Below the pieces are notes generated by a model. It did no database searches. It had not been told where the DNA came from and was given only the letters and a program-made list of their open reading frames with translations. Position numbers and translations under genes: made by a program. From the NCBI GenBank assembly GCA_022376465.1, contig JACDTU010000008.1, forward strand, positions 620,001 to 684,000: a DNA stretch of 64,000 bases, written 5' to 3'. Numbering within the stretch: position 1 is the stretch's first letter; each line of letters opens with the position of its first letter. Shown piece after piece: positions 48,430 to 60,174 of this stretch. This DNA comes from Cubamyces lactineus. Lineage: Eukaryota; Basidiomycota; Agaricomycetes; Polyporales; Polyporaceae.

Positions 48430-49125
48430 GTGCGAGCCAGTAACGCGACGATTCTTTTTGCACGGCAGGCTCTCAGGCAATTACTGCACGTCCGCCAACC
48501 GTCAGATATCACCTTGCCAGGTCTTAGCTGCAGCTCGCCGTTCGTTCAGCTCGCCGTTCGTGATGGTGGTCAGAGGGTTGGCCGAGTCCGCCTTTCAGTC
48601 TCCGCTTTCTACTCCTCCCTCACCCAAACATGGCCAATTTTCTCACGCTGCCGTGCCCCTAAGACACCGCCCTAGACCATCGGATTACCCCTCCGTCCAA
48701 CATGTCTTGTTACTGTGGAATAGTAGAACGGGGCGGGCTAATCATCCTCTGAATGTATGCAGATTTTTTGAAACCCGAAACTGGCATCCTCGTAGCTGAA
48801 TGGAGCGAACAATGGCTAGTGGCTGCCTGGAACCTGGAACGCAGGGAAAACAGTTAGCGCGCCTTGAAATCATGGGTCAAAGGGGTTTGAAACCCTTTGA
48901 AACCGCCTTCTAATGAGGTTTGTAATGCGACAAACATGACAATTCAACCAAACAAGTACAACGTCTAGTGCTATCACTACTTCATCAACAAGAGCAACTA
49001 AGTTTTCAACCCTCCTTTACCCCCCCTTTCAACCTCTTCTTACTCCTTCAGTAAACCGTCGCGTCGCGTCGCGTCTACTTTCCTCAAATCCTACAACACT
49101 ATCCCCTTTATAAGACAAGGAAAAC
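48430..49125. promoter_or_regulatory. Divergent promoter region, PNUTS-like / HMG-box gene
   Basis: This is a 696-nt region. It contains a perfect inverted repeat near 48879 and a (GTCGC)3 stretch near 49056, both close to the HMG-box gene. A pyrimidine-rich leader precedes 49126. Confidence 0.5.
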
Positions 49126-50056
49126 ATGGCGTCAGATAGTACGGCTGCGCAGGAGTTCCACAGGATGCAGGTCCGTTGTCGTCGTTCATAATCTGCTTTA
49201 GCTCATCGTCAGAGGCTAGCTCGTACAAAGCATCAGCAATCTCGCTGTCCATCTGCGCGAATGCGCAACTCAAGCGGAGAATTACATCCACGCGCTTGGC
49301 TACAATGTTGCCCCCTACGTTCCCGTCGCTCCTCCGAATGGCCAGTTCGCAGCTATGCCTATGATGCCTGTCATGCCTATGGCTCAGGACGAGCAGGGCA
49401 AGAAGCGCAAATCGCGCGGTGATGACCCCGAGGGCAAAAAGCGTGCTAACAAGAAAACCAAAGACCCCAACGCGCCCAAGCGACCTGCATCGTCGTATCT
49501 CCTTTTCCAAAACGACGTCCGTCAGGAGCTCAAGGCGAAGAACCCCACTATGCGCAACAACGAGCTTCTTAGCGCTATTGCCAAGATGTGGGCCGAGATG
49601 CCTCAGGAACAGAAAGATGTCAGCGTGACCTCTCCTCGTTATAGCATGGCATTTGCGCTGACCGCTCGAATGCAGGCGTACGAGGCAAGAAACAGGGCCG
49701 CCAAGGACCAGTGGCTCGCGCAGAAGGCCATATACGAGGGGAAGCTTGGAGCGGCTGTAGCTGTCCCGGTACGTTGTCGTCGCGCGTGGACCCTAATTGA
49801 GGGCACTCACTTCTGACAGGCGGAGGCAGCTCCTGCCGCCGTTGCCGCTCCTCTGAAGCCTGTCGTTCCTCCTCCTCCTGCCGCCGCTACTCCATCTTCC
49901 GCGGAGGAATCCACCGGTGAAGATGATGATAGCTCGTCCGATGACAGCTCGGAAGACGACGATGCTCCTCCGCCTCCCAAGAAATCGAAGCGGGATTCTG
50001 CGAAGGACGAGTCTTCACCGAAGAAGGAGAAGAAGCATAAGAAGTCGAAGGCTTGA
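49126..50056 (+). CDS. HMG-box DNA-binding protein
   Basis: Exons 49126-49170, 49220-49618, 49676-49768 and 49820-50056 give 257 residues. After an N-terminal helical segment (LVQSISNLAVHLRECATQAE) and a basic stretch comes one HMG box (about 85-160): DPNAPKRPASSYLLFQNDVR, NNELLSAIAKMWAEMPQEQK, then YEARNRAAKDQWLAQKAIYE. The protein bends DNA in chromatin; the architecture resembles fungal Hmo1/NHP6-type proteins, without clear assignment to either. The tail is Ala/Pro-rich, then acidic Ser/Asp, then Lys-rich (KKEKKHKKSKA), as in other HMGB proteins. Intron 1 (49 nt) is placed by phase and by the continuous helix it restores; this is the least certain junction. Confidence 0.88.
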
Positions 50057-50820
50057 GTGCTCCCCCATGCCGTATCCTGCGTTTGGTGGTGTATGTCGAT
50101 TCTTGGCGTAGGGGGGAGTGCTACTTCGAACTTTCCATAGGATAGTAGTGTTGCTTGTTCGTAATTGCGAGTTATGGTACCGTCGCGCGCTGCTTGAAGT
50201 TCATCCAATTGTATAATGTCCTTGAATCTACGCTATCGCGTCCGTGGGTGCCGAAAGAGCATTACCATGGGTCGAGCAGAAGAGACGGAGATGGGGTGGA
50301 TGATCGGTGTCATGGTCGAAGAGATGACGCTCGCGCGCCTGCAGTATGGGCACCGTGTAGCACTGCCGCTTACAGGCATGCTACACACCAGCTGTATTAT
50401 CGTAATCTTCTCGCGCAATGCGAAGCGTGCCTGTTCATCTCTGTACATCTGCGTTAAGATCCCCATCCTCGAAACGCCTCGAACGATCCAAGTATAGCGC
50501 ATTGGTCAATTTCACCCAATCGTTCAATGGCCGGCCGTGCTACTGCGCTCACCTAGTCGTGGGGCGGTTATCGGTGCGTAGACTCTCCAGGTGCCGTTCA
50601 GCGTATTATGACACACGACTACGGCATAAGCAACGGATGGCCGTGTCCGCAGTCCGCAACATTGGCGTATTGAGAGCAACTGGACTGCAGGTTGCTTACA
50701 CTGCACACTTCCGGGCAGACCCCGGGAGCACGGCCAGCTTCCTGCCGAGCCCTATATAACGGGACGCGCCCGCCTTGACCGTTCCGCCACCTTCGCCCAA
50801 CTTATCTCTATCCTCCATCG
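50057..50820. promoter_or_regulatory. Intergenic region upstream of the WW-domain gene
   Basis: This 764-nt gap between two plus-strand genes holds the 3' UTR of the HMG-box gene and the WW-gene promoter, including a TATA box near 50753. No further gene was seen. Confidence 0.5.
50753..50759 (+). promoter_or_regulatory. TATA box of the WW-domain gene
   Basis: TATATAA lies about 62 nt upstream of the start codon and is followed by a CT-rich leader. This is a convincing core promoter. Confidence 0.6.
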
Positions 50821-51754
50821 ATGTCCCAGCCACCGCCCTACAGTCCTAACGGCCCCCCGCCCAACCCGGATCGGAGACCTTTGCCTCCAGGTTGGATCGA
50901 GCAGTGGGACTCCAAGTACGTCTTCGTCCGAGCCTTGCTATCCACTATATACTGATGTGTGTAACCTTGCAGCTACAAGGCATGGTGCGTGCAGCGGGAA
51001 TGTACATCGTCGCGCGATCACACTCTTATACATTATGGACAGGTTCTACGTGAACACGGCTGAAAATCCGCCCCGTTCATCATGGGTTCATCCTCTTGGG
51101 CCCGCCCCTCCCACGCCGCAGCCATCTGGGTTCGCGCCTCCTCCAGGTCCCCCGCCGCCGGACAACCGATCATATAGCCCATATCCGCCGCAAGGTGGAT
51201 ATAGCCCGGGATACGGGCAGCCTCCCCCTCAACAGTATGGACAACCTCCCCCACCGCCGGGCGCTGGTTACTACGGCGGGCCACCTCCTCCGCCCCAAGG
51301 TGGCTATCCGCCCTACGGAGGCAGCCCTGCGCCAGATGCCAACAGAGGTGAGCACAGAAGCGTCTCCTTCACGGTGAGAGAGACCGCAGCTGATGGTGTC
51401 TATCTGTCAGGATGGTTCGGATCGAGCACGCCTCAGCCCACTGTGGTCCAGCAGGCGCCGCCGAAGAAGTCCGGACCGGGCATGGGAACAGCTCTATTGG
51501 CAGGTGCGTAGCTTTAGTGAGCCCTTCTCAGGCCGCGCCGGGCTCATTGGTCACCAGGTGGTGCCGGTCTCGTCGGAGGCGCGTTGCTCATGGATGCGTT
51601 CGAGGACCATGAGGACCATGAACGCGAGGAGGCATACGATGCAGGCGAGTAATATTCTCCGTATCTCGTACCAGCGGTGTGCTCATAGGATTTGTGGTTA
51701 GGTTACGACCAAGGTTATGACCAGGGCTTTGACGCGGGTGATGGAGACTGGTAA
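50821..51754 (+). CDS. WW-domain protein with Pro/Gly/Tyr-rich region
   Basis: Exons 50821-50915, 50973-50984, 51043-51347, 51411-51503, 51558-51644 and 51702-51754 give 214 residues. One WW domain sits near the N-terminus (about 22-52, LPPGWIEQWDSNYKAWFYVN with the second Trp in RSSWVHP), which binds Pro-rich ligands. A Pro/Gly/Tyr/Gln-rich disordered region follows, then a short hydrophobic glycine segment (MGTALLAGGAGLVGGALLMD), and a repetitive tail with YDQGYDQGF. This layout is common in fungal WW/glycine-zipper proteins; the cellular role is unknown. Exon 2 is 12 nt and sits inside the WW domain. The last intron (51645-51701) must use a GC donor to keep the frame. Confidence 0.85.
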
Positions 51755-52466
51755 TTCGGTCGTTCATAGGCCACCCTTTCCACCGTGGACATCGATTGAG
51801 GCTGGCTCTCGAAGTTGTGCTGCTTCTGACCGCGTCCGATGGTCTCGTTCTGTGGATTGCTCCCCCTTGCTCTGTCCTCGCGAGCGCACCATGATTGTAC
51901 ACTAGCTTTGGATTGTATTGCTGTCCATGTCAATGATACCACTTCCAGGGATATGAGACGTGGTCGTCTGTCAGATCACCATTTGTTGGAGCGCTCTATG
52001 GAGGCCCGTATGTGTACATGCAACATTCATTCTGCATATACCATTCAGATACCCGGATTCCAATACCTACCAGGGCATTCAGGTTGATGTCAATGATGCG
52101 AAGGTCTTGGACGCTGTATTGAGCGCTAATTTCGTCTGCTTGAGATCCATCTTGGTGTTCGCATTTCAGCCTTTGTTATCACAAGAGACCATCATGGACG
52201 CGGCACGGATTCCCAGGCGTTGTATGGATGAGTTCCGTCACCACGACGATTTTCCCAAAATGTGCCGGCCGTCTGAGTCAAGCCAGTCTCTGGACCAAAA
52301 CGGGACACGGGCGGCTCCGCGAAATTTGGGCCGGCGCTTTGCAAGACGCGACCATAAATAAGGTTCAGGCGCGTCTTGTCGCGTCCCCCGCGTCGCCAGC
52401 GCTGACCTAGCCACGCACAACCACATTCCCGTCCACATTCCCCACGACGTTCACGCAGCGCTCATC
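51755..52466. promoter_or_regulatory. RAD16 promoter region
   Basis: This 712-nt gap contains an inverted CGCG repeat about 90-125 nt before the RAD16 start codon, with an A/T-rich spacer. No gene was recognised. Confidence 0.5.
52341..52379. promoter_or_regulatory. Inverted repeat with MCB-like CGCG cores upstream of RAD16
   Basis: Arms GCAAGACGCG and CGCGTCTTGT are complementary at 9 of 10 positions with a 19-nt spacer. The cores resemble MluI cell-cycle box elements. Binding is inference. Confidence 0.45.
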
Positions 52467-55400
52467 ATGCCAGTGACCAGGCAACGTGCACGAGTCGTTC
52501 AGTCAGCGTCGACGACGCCGAGCACGACTGTCTCGCCCATGTTCAGCGCTGGAGCTTCCCCACCCTCAACGCCTGACTCCTCAAACCTCGATGAAGTCGA
52601 AGACGACCTCGCGGTCCTTGCACAGAAGCAAGTCCTCAAAACGTCAGCAGCAACCTCTAAAAAGCGTGCACTTGAAGATGAAGACGAGCTAGAGCTTCAA
52701 GGGGGTGCAGCGGGAAGAGCTGCTAAGCGGCGTGTGGTGCAGCAAACTGCATATGTTGAGATCTCCGTAGGCAAAGTGACCAAGGTCAATGCCATTGTCC
52801 TCAACACATAGAGCATCGCTCAATGTTTGTTGTCAGACGCCTGAGCCCAGTTCGACGCCCCGCAATGCCAGGCGTGGGAAGCAAGTCTCAACCGTCGCCG
52901 AGCAAGACGGCTCAGACTCTGAAGAACTCATTGAGTCGGACGACAGCGGGTCAGAGTTCGATCCCAACGATGATGGCGCTGAGTCCGACTTCGTGGACGA
53001 CCTCGACATCGATGACGAGGAGCTCATGGTCAGCGCCGCATTGCAACGGTCCCTGCAAACTGCACGCGAGGACGAAGAGCTGGCTGTGGGGTTAAGCAGT
53101 GCGGGTGCTGGCTCATCCAAGGCTCGCCCTTCTCCCAGCAAGGCCGCTGCTGCTTTGAAGGCTGCGGCAGCGGAACGACGCCTCGCACGTGGCTCGCAGC
53201 CCGAAGTCATCGACCTCTGTTCAGACTCAGAGGCACTATCTTCCGCAAGCGAATCCGAAGAGGAACCTCTCTCTAGGGCCAAGGGCAAGCAAGCTGCAAA
53301 GCCAAGGACTAAAACAAAGACGATGACCCTCAAGGAACTCAGAGAGTTGAAAAAGGAGGAACGCAGACAGGCCAGAGCGCGACGGAATGGTACTGCCTCG
53401 GAAGAAGCTGCTATGCGTAAGCAGCTTGGCCGTAAACTTACCTATGTGAGTGCGAATACAGATCAGTCATCGCCCATACTCATCGCCTTGTGTATGTAGG
53501 CGGAGAAGTCCACCATCGCTTTGCACAAATATCATCCGGAGCTTGAAGACGTTTGGGGTGATCTCGAGCGTGGCATTCAGGTTGTTGTACCTCAGAAGGC
53601 AGAGCAGCCGTCGAACCTGAAAGTCCGGTTGCTGCCATTCCAACTTGAGAGTCTGTACTGGATGAAGCAACAAGAGAAGGGTGTTTGGAGCGGTGGTATG
53701 CTTGCGGTATGTGCTTCCCAGATCCCCGCCTAGCGGCGTCACTCATTCATAATACGAATTCACAGGACGAGATGGGGTTTGTTGTTACCGTCTTCTCACC
53801 GTATGATCGTTGACTCATTCACCTCGACTTTGCAGAATGGGGAAAACCATACAGATGATCTCGCTGATGGTATCTGACTATGGTGCTCGACCAAACCTCG
53901 TGATTGCGTACGTCACTACCCTCCTGCTGGTTTCTTGAGGTCTTCTCACACTTGCTCTAGTCCCACAGTGGCCATCATGCAATGGCGCAACGAGATCGAA
54001 CTGCACACCGATAACCTGCTGAAAACTTTGGTCTGGCACGGCGCGTCTAGGGAATCCAGCGTGAAGGAGCTGAAGAAATACGACGTTGTGCTTACCTCGT
54101 ACGCTGTCGTGGAGAGCTGCTTCCGCAAGCAACACAGTGGCTTCAAGCGCAAAGGCAAGATCGTCAAGGAGAGGTCCCCTCTCCACGCCATCGAGTGGAA
54201 TAGGGTCATTGTACGCATATCTCACATGCATACACTTGCTGTCAACCGCACTGACTACCAACTCGATAGCTCGACGAGGCGCACAACATCAAGGAAAGGT
54301 CGACGAACACAGCCAAAGCTGCCTTCGAGCTTCAGGCCAAGTATCGCTGGTGTCTTTCGGGCACGCCACTCCAGAACCGCGTGGGAGAATTGTACAGTTT
54401 GGTGCGCTTCCTAGGCGGCGATCCCTTCTCCTACTACTTCTGTGAGTTCCGCGTCATCGGGTGCTGGTCGTTCTTGCTCACAGTCGAATAGGCAAGCTTT
54501 GCGACTGCAAGTCGTTGCACTGGAAGTTCAGCGACAAGCGCTCTTGCGACGGTAAGTACCTCCGTCGGCCCCTATCTTCCACACTGCTCATATGTCGTTG
54601 TCAGATTGTGGCCATAGTCCAATGAAACATGTACATGTTGTCCGTGAAGCGTTGTATACTAGCTACTGACGTATCATTCGCAGACCTGCTTCTGGAACAA
54701 TGAGATCTTGACACCAATCCAGAAGAACGGGATGCTTGGCCCAGGGCAGATCGCCTTCAAGAAGCTGAAGATTCTTCTCGACAGAATGATGCTTCGCCGT
54801 ACTAAGGTATATGTTGGATGATATTCTTTCGGAAGGTGAGACTGACTTCCATCATCGTAGATACAACGCGCGGATGACCTCGGTCTGCCTCCCCGCACGG
54901 TAATCGTCAGACGAGACTACTTCAGTCCTGAAGAGAAGGAACTCTACCTCTCCTTGTTTTCCGATGCAAAGCGCCAGTTTACTACCTATGTTGACTCCGG
55001 AACCGTGCTCAACAGTACGTTACATAGCTCCTGCTCGTCGACGCTCGCCCCACTGACCTTGCTACACGCATAGACTACTCCAACATCTTCAGCCTGTAAG
55101 TCGTATCTGCCTCTGTCTGTTGTTCGGCTTCACTCACTTGAGCACCTAGTCTCACACGCATGCGTCAGATGGCATGTCATCCGGATCTTGTCCTTCGCAG
55201 CAAAAACAACGCAGGAATGTTCATCCAGGATGACGCCGGCGAGGGCACCGTCTGCAGGCTCTGCAACGAATTCGCCGAAGATGCCATTGAAGCTAAATGT
55301 AGGCACATTTTCGATCGAGAGTGCATCAAGCAGTACCTCGAAGCTGCTATCGAGCAGACGGTGGGTTCCTTCTAAGTGATAGTATCGTCTCCCGCACTCA

Positions 55401-56391
55401 ACGTTCAACTAGCCCGCCTGCCCTGTCTGTCATGTTGCTCTTACCATCGACCTGGAAGCGCCTGCTCTGGAGCTCGAGGATACTACGAAGGTCCGCCAGG
55501 GTATCCTCGGCCGCCTCGATCTCGACAAATGGAGGTCTTCAACGAAGATTGAGGCGCTGGTTGAGGAGCTCAGTAACCTTCGACTGCAGGATGCGACCAC
55601 GAAGAGCATCGTTTTCAGCCAGTTCGTCAACTTCCTAGATCTCATCGCGTTCAGGCTACAAAAGGCCGGCTTCAATGTAAGTGTCGACGAATGTCAGATT
55701 CGTCTCCGTGTTATATGTGAGTCTGACGTACTGGGTTTGTAGGTGTGTCGCTTGGAGGGTACAATGAGTCCGCAAGCCCGTGATGCGACCGTCAAGTACT
55801 TCAGTACGTCTTCCTCTCGTCCCGTGACGTGCGGTGACATCTAACGGCACCGCAGTGAACAATGTCCACGTCACTGTCTTCCTCGTCAGCTTGAAAGCTG
55901 GAGGCGTTGCCCTGAACCTGACCGAGGCTTCACGTGTATACTTGATGGACAGTTGGTGGAACCCAGCTGTGGAGTATCGTGAGTGTACCTCCTGGCTCCC
56001 TCTTTCGCCCATTGCTGAAGTCGCACCGCAGAGGCCATGGATCGTATCCATCGTCTGGGCCAGCATCGTCCTGTGCAAGCCATTAAACTTGTAGTCGAGG
56101 ATAGCATTGAGAGTCGTATCATTCAGGTACGTTTCCGTTCGTGGTCTGGGTGGTGGAAATGTCGCTGAACCAGGATGCCGTAGCTGCAAGAGAAGAAGTC
56201 GGCTATGGTCGATGCAACGCTTTCCGCTGACGACTCCGTAAGTGACACTTGCAGTTCTCGATCGGACTGTTGCTCATGATCTCCATAGGCCATGGGTCGT
56301 CTCACTCCAGAGGATGTAAGTGTAGATCACCCCTATATCTTCTACCGATACTCATACTCGTTCACAGCTCGGATTTCTGTTCAGGCTGTAA
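52467..56391 (+). CDS. RAD16: Nucleotide excision repair SNF2-type ATPase/RING protein RAD16
   Basis: RAD16 with RAD7 drives global-genome nucleotide excision repair. Exons: 52467-52784, 52837-53445, 53500-53706, 53766-53776, 53836-53907, 53961-54210, 54270-54441, 54492-54551, 54605-54630, 54684-54806, 54861-55014, 55074-55095, 55150-55360, 55413-55676, 55743-55803, 55856-55978, 56032-56126, 56184-56237, 56289-56315 and 56368-56391, about 960 residues. Exon 1 could instead end at 52766, also in frame. An acidic N-terminus precedes the helicase core: Walker A DEMGMGKT, LDEAHN box, LSGTPLQNR, the RAD16-type Cys cluster (CKLCDC and CDDCGH), a C3HC4 RING (CRLCNEF to PACPVC), [14 protein letters not shown] and HRLGQHRPV. 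Order and inserts fit RAD16 rather than RAD5. The Walker A motif begins in an 11-nt exon. Confidence 0.95.
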
Positions 56392-56776
56392 ACTATCCAC
56401 GCACTACTGGTCCATACACACGCCGGACCATGCATGATACCCTTCTCTATGTACTAACCATCGTCCCTAGAGCTTTCCACATATCTCCTTATTGGCGTAT
56501 ACTTATGCTCCCTACCGTAAAGCTTCATATTCTGGTCTACATCGTTTCGCTCGAATGCTTTCTTGCTGTCACCGCCTCGTTTCTTGCTCTCGGTACCTCA
56601 TGCGTGTACATACTGTATAGTCTGTATGTAGATAGTACCGTCCTGGCGTCCGCTCTCCTCCGCTCCAGAAGGACTGTTCCGCGATTATACAGCTGCTAGT
56701 ATTACATGAGATGGTAGGTATATTAGACCCAAGTTCTGTCAGACTCCGCATGCAGTGGGCAATGAGTCCTGTGCGC
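56392..56776. other. Convergent 3' intergenic region
   Basis: 385 nt between the converging RAD16 and acyl-CoA dehydrogenase stop codons, with nothing recognisable beyond expected 3' UTRs. Confidence 0.5.
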
Positions 56777-58832
56777 TCAAAGGCGGGCATTCTTGGGCAT
56801 CTTCTTGATAGCTTGCCGCACGCCCAGGTCACCGAGGACGTCTTCAGAGCCACCAAGGATAGCGTCGTAGGGCGATGTACGGTGGTACTACATCAGAGTG
56901 TCAGCCCATAAAGAAAAGAGAGGAGACACCTAGGTACGTACATTCTCGATGAGCTTGCCCATACCGCTGGCAGTGATGCCGCGCCCTCCGAAGATAAGGG
57001 TCGCGTCTTCAGCGGTCTCGCGACCTGTGCGAGTGATGTACCTGCACAAAGGGGGCTAAGCATCAGCCTTTTCTGGTGTACAATCCGAGCATCCGAACTC
57101 ACTGCTTGAGCAAACCGATGGTTCCAGCGATCTTGTCAGACTGCTCGTCATAAGACATCTGTCGCTTGTGTCAGTACCCGACCCCCTTGCCAAATCATAA
57201 GCTCCACGCTCACATTGTTCATTTGGTGCGTCACAAACTCGAGCCAATTCTGGCCCGCCTCCACACGGGCAATCATGTTCGCCAGGCGCGCACGCACGAC
57301 GGGCTGCGTGTTGAGCGGCTTCCCGAACGCGACGCGCTGCGCGGTCCACTTGAGGCACTCCTCGACGATGCGCCTCTGTGCGCTGAGGCTCGTGCAAACA
57401 ATCATCCAGCGCTCGTGGTTGAAGTTGCTCAGCACGACCTGCATCCCGCGCCCGACCTTGCCGAGCGTGTTCGCGACCGGCGCCCGGGCGCCGTCGAATG
57501 TGACGTAGGACGTGCCCGCGGTCGGGGAGTAGGCGGTCTTGATGGACTTGGTTGAGATCGCGTCCTGGCGGGGGACGAGGATAACGGTGTACCCTTGCTG
57601 TAAGGAAAGAAATTAGCAAACCTCACAAAGGCGAGCATACAACGGCACTCACGTCTGTCCTGCAGGCGACGGTGAAGTAGTCCGCAAACGTCCCGTTTGT
57701 GATCCACCTGCGGAGAGTCAGCATGGGCCGTCGAAGTGTGCGGTACACTACTGAAAGACTGCTCACTTCTTCGTGCCAGTGATGACCCACTCGTCACCAT
57801 CACGTTCCGCGTACGTCTGCATGCCGCCGACGTCACTGCCCGCGAATGCCTCACTAATGGCCAGACAGATGAACTTCTTGCCCGAGAGCACCTCAGGCAC
57901 GACCTTGGCCTGAAGCTCCGGAGAGCCGAAGTTCAGCACGGGCGGCAAGCCAATAACTTCGCCTGCAAGCAACCCGTCAACATAGCCTCGCGTGCCCAAG
58001 CGGCCGACCTCAAAGTTGATGATGAGCTCGTGGAAATGGTTAAACTCCTCGGGCGTCACGATGCCACCCATGAGCGTCCGGCCCTTGAGGTGCTTCCCGG
58101 GACCAATTCGCATAGCCGGGATGTTCATCTCACTAGCACCACAGGGTCAGCGTCACTCTTCACCGGTTCGCCAGCACCGGATTCGTACCAAAGCTTGTCC
58201 ACAACCTCCTGAGAGATCCGTTTCCCGTCATCTTCATGCCTGACTGCATCCGGGTAAACGACCTCCTCGAAGAACTTCCGTACGGCCTTCTGGAACCTGC
58301 GGTGTCCGTCGCTGTAGTACGGGCTGTGGAACCCGGGCATGAGCCACGCCGGTTCCGCGTAGGGCACATTGGACGTCTCGCCCGGCGCCAGGGGCTTCAC
58401 GACCTCCTGCTGGCCTTCGATCGTGCCAATTTGCAGGCGAGCGTACTGAGGCTTCAGTAGTACTTCATGTCGGTGCAGACCGAAGAATGCTTCTGTTGCA
58501 TCCTTTCCGGCTGTTGGAGACGTATAAAACTGAGCCGAAATTCCCCGGCGGAGTTTACGCTGGACGCACCGATGTTCTTCGTGAGCAGGACCCCTGCACC
58601 ACCGGGATGCAAATTCACGAAGCGTGAGATGTCGTAGACTTTAGAGTCGATAATTATCCACTGCCCCGTGTTTCAGCGCAGTCCTCATCCAAGCCCCTTG
58701 TCAGACTTACCAGGTCTCCAGGCTTGTTGTGCTGAAGCGGACCGATCGGCGTTAGTCACTGCCGGTATTGCTCCACGCTGAGTGTATGCTCACCTGCGCA
58801 ACCTCCTCCACGGTAAACGTCTTTCCAGCCAT
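56777..58832 (-). CDS. Cytochrome b5-acyl-CoA dehydrogenase fusion protein
   Basis: Exons (minus): 58832-58794, 58731-58711, 58660-58570, 58510-58189, 58132-57767, 57707-57653, 57597-57214, 57158-57103, 57041-56942 and 56887-56777, giving 514 residues. Residues 1-85 form a cytochrome b5 domain: HPGG with heme ligand H38, and the second ligand H63 in FFGLHRHEV. A linker leads to a full acyl-CoA dehydrogenase: MRIGPGKHL, CLAISEAFAGSDVGGMQT, WVITGTKKWITNG, GRGMQVVLSNFNHERW, DATLIFGGRGIT and GSEDVLGDLGVRQAIK. FAD-binding and helical domains are complete. Fusions of this kind are known in fungi; the substrate and whether it works in peroxisomes or mitochondria are not visible. No clear presequence or C-terminal PTS1 is present (end KNARL; ARL is a weak PTS1-like variant). 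Exon 2 is 21 nt. Confidence 0.93.
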
Positions 58833-59293
58833 GAGTCCGCCTATACGAGAGTTCCAAGGAGTAGAGACAGTAAGAGGTAAGGAGACGTCGGAGGCGGGAT
58901 GAGTTGGACGGCGCGGGGAAAGCCAAGTCCGAAATAACCGGAACGCGATCATTGGGCGCTTATCAGGCCATATGATTCTGTGGTCTGTGGCGGAGTGGCT
59001 GGAAGCAGATGACTTGCTAATCGCTGCTCTCTTCGGGACGCCAAGGGCAGTCCTCTTCCCAAGGCACTCCAATCCCACGCACCCCGTTACTACGGCGGTC
59101 ATCATACCAGGCCAGGTTCCAGGCCTCCATAGCACCCAGCAGCGTGTATAGTCGCCGGTGAAGCCGGTCGCCGGAGCATTCAATTGGCTTTGTGTACCGC
59201 CGGGTGCGTCTCTCTGCTATTGCGATCCCATTAGGCGTACGCAGGTTTCCAATTGACGAACATCTTTGTAGATTTAGAAACTGGTATCGGTCT
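58833..59293. promoter_or_regulatory. Divergent promoter region, acyl-CoA dehydrogenase / TAD2
   Basis: A 461-nt bidirectional promoter between two divergent start codons. No distinct element was recognised. Confidence 0.45.

Positions 59294-60174
<881 letters not shown>

Noticed and set aside
49091..49510. 139-codon minus-strand frame with an acidic helical N-terminus
   Set aside because: It lies opposite the HMG-box gene, which has the intact HMG motif and consistent splice sites; the frame looks like a complement artefact.
58125..58190. Apparent frameshift in the acyl-CoA dehydrogenase
   Set aside because: A 56-nt intron (58188-58133) with a normal GT donor and TAG acceptor explains it and restores the frame.
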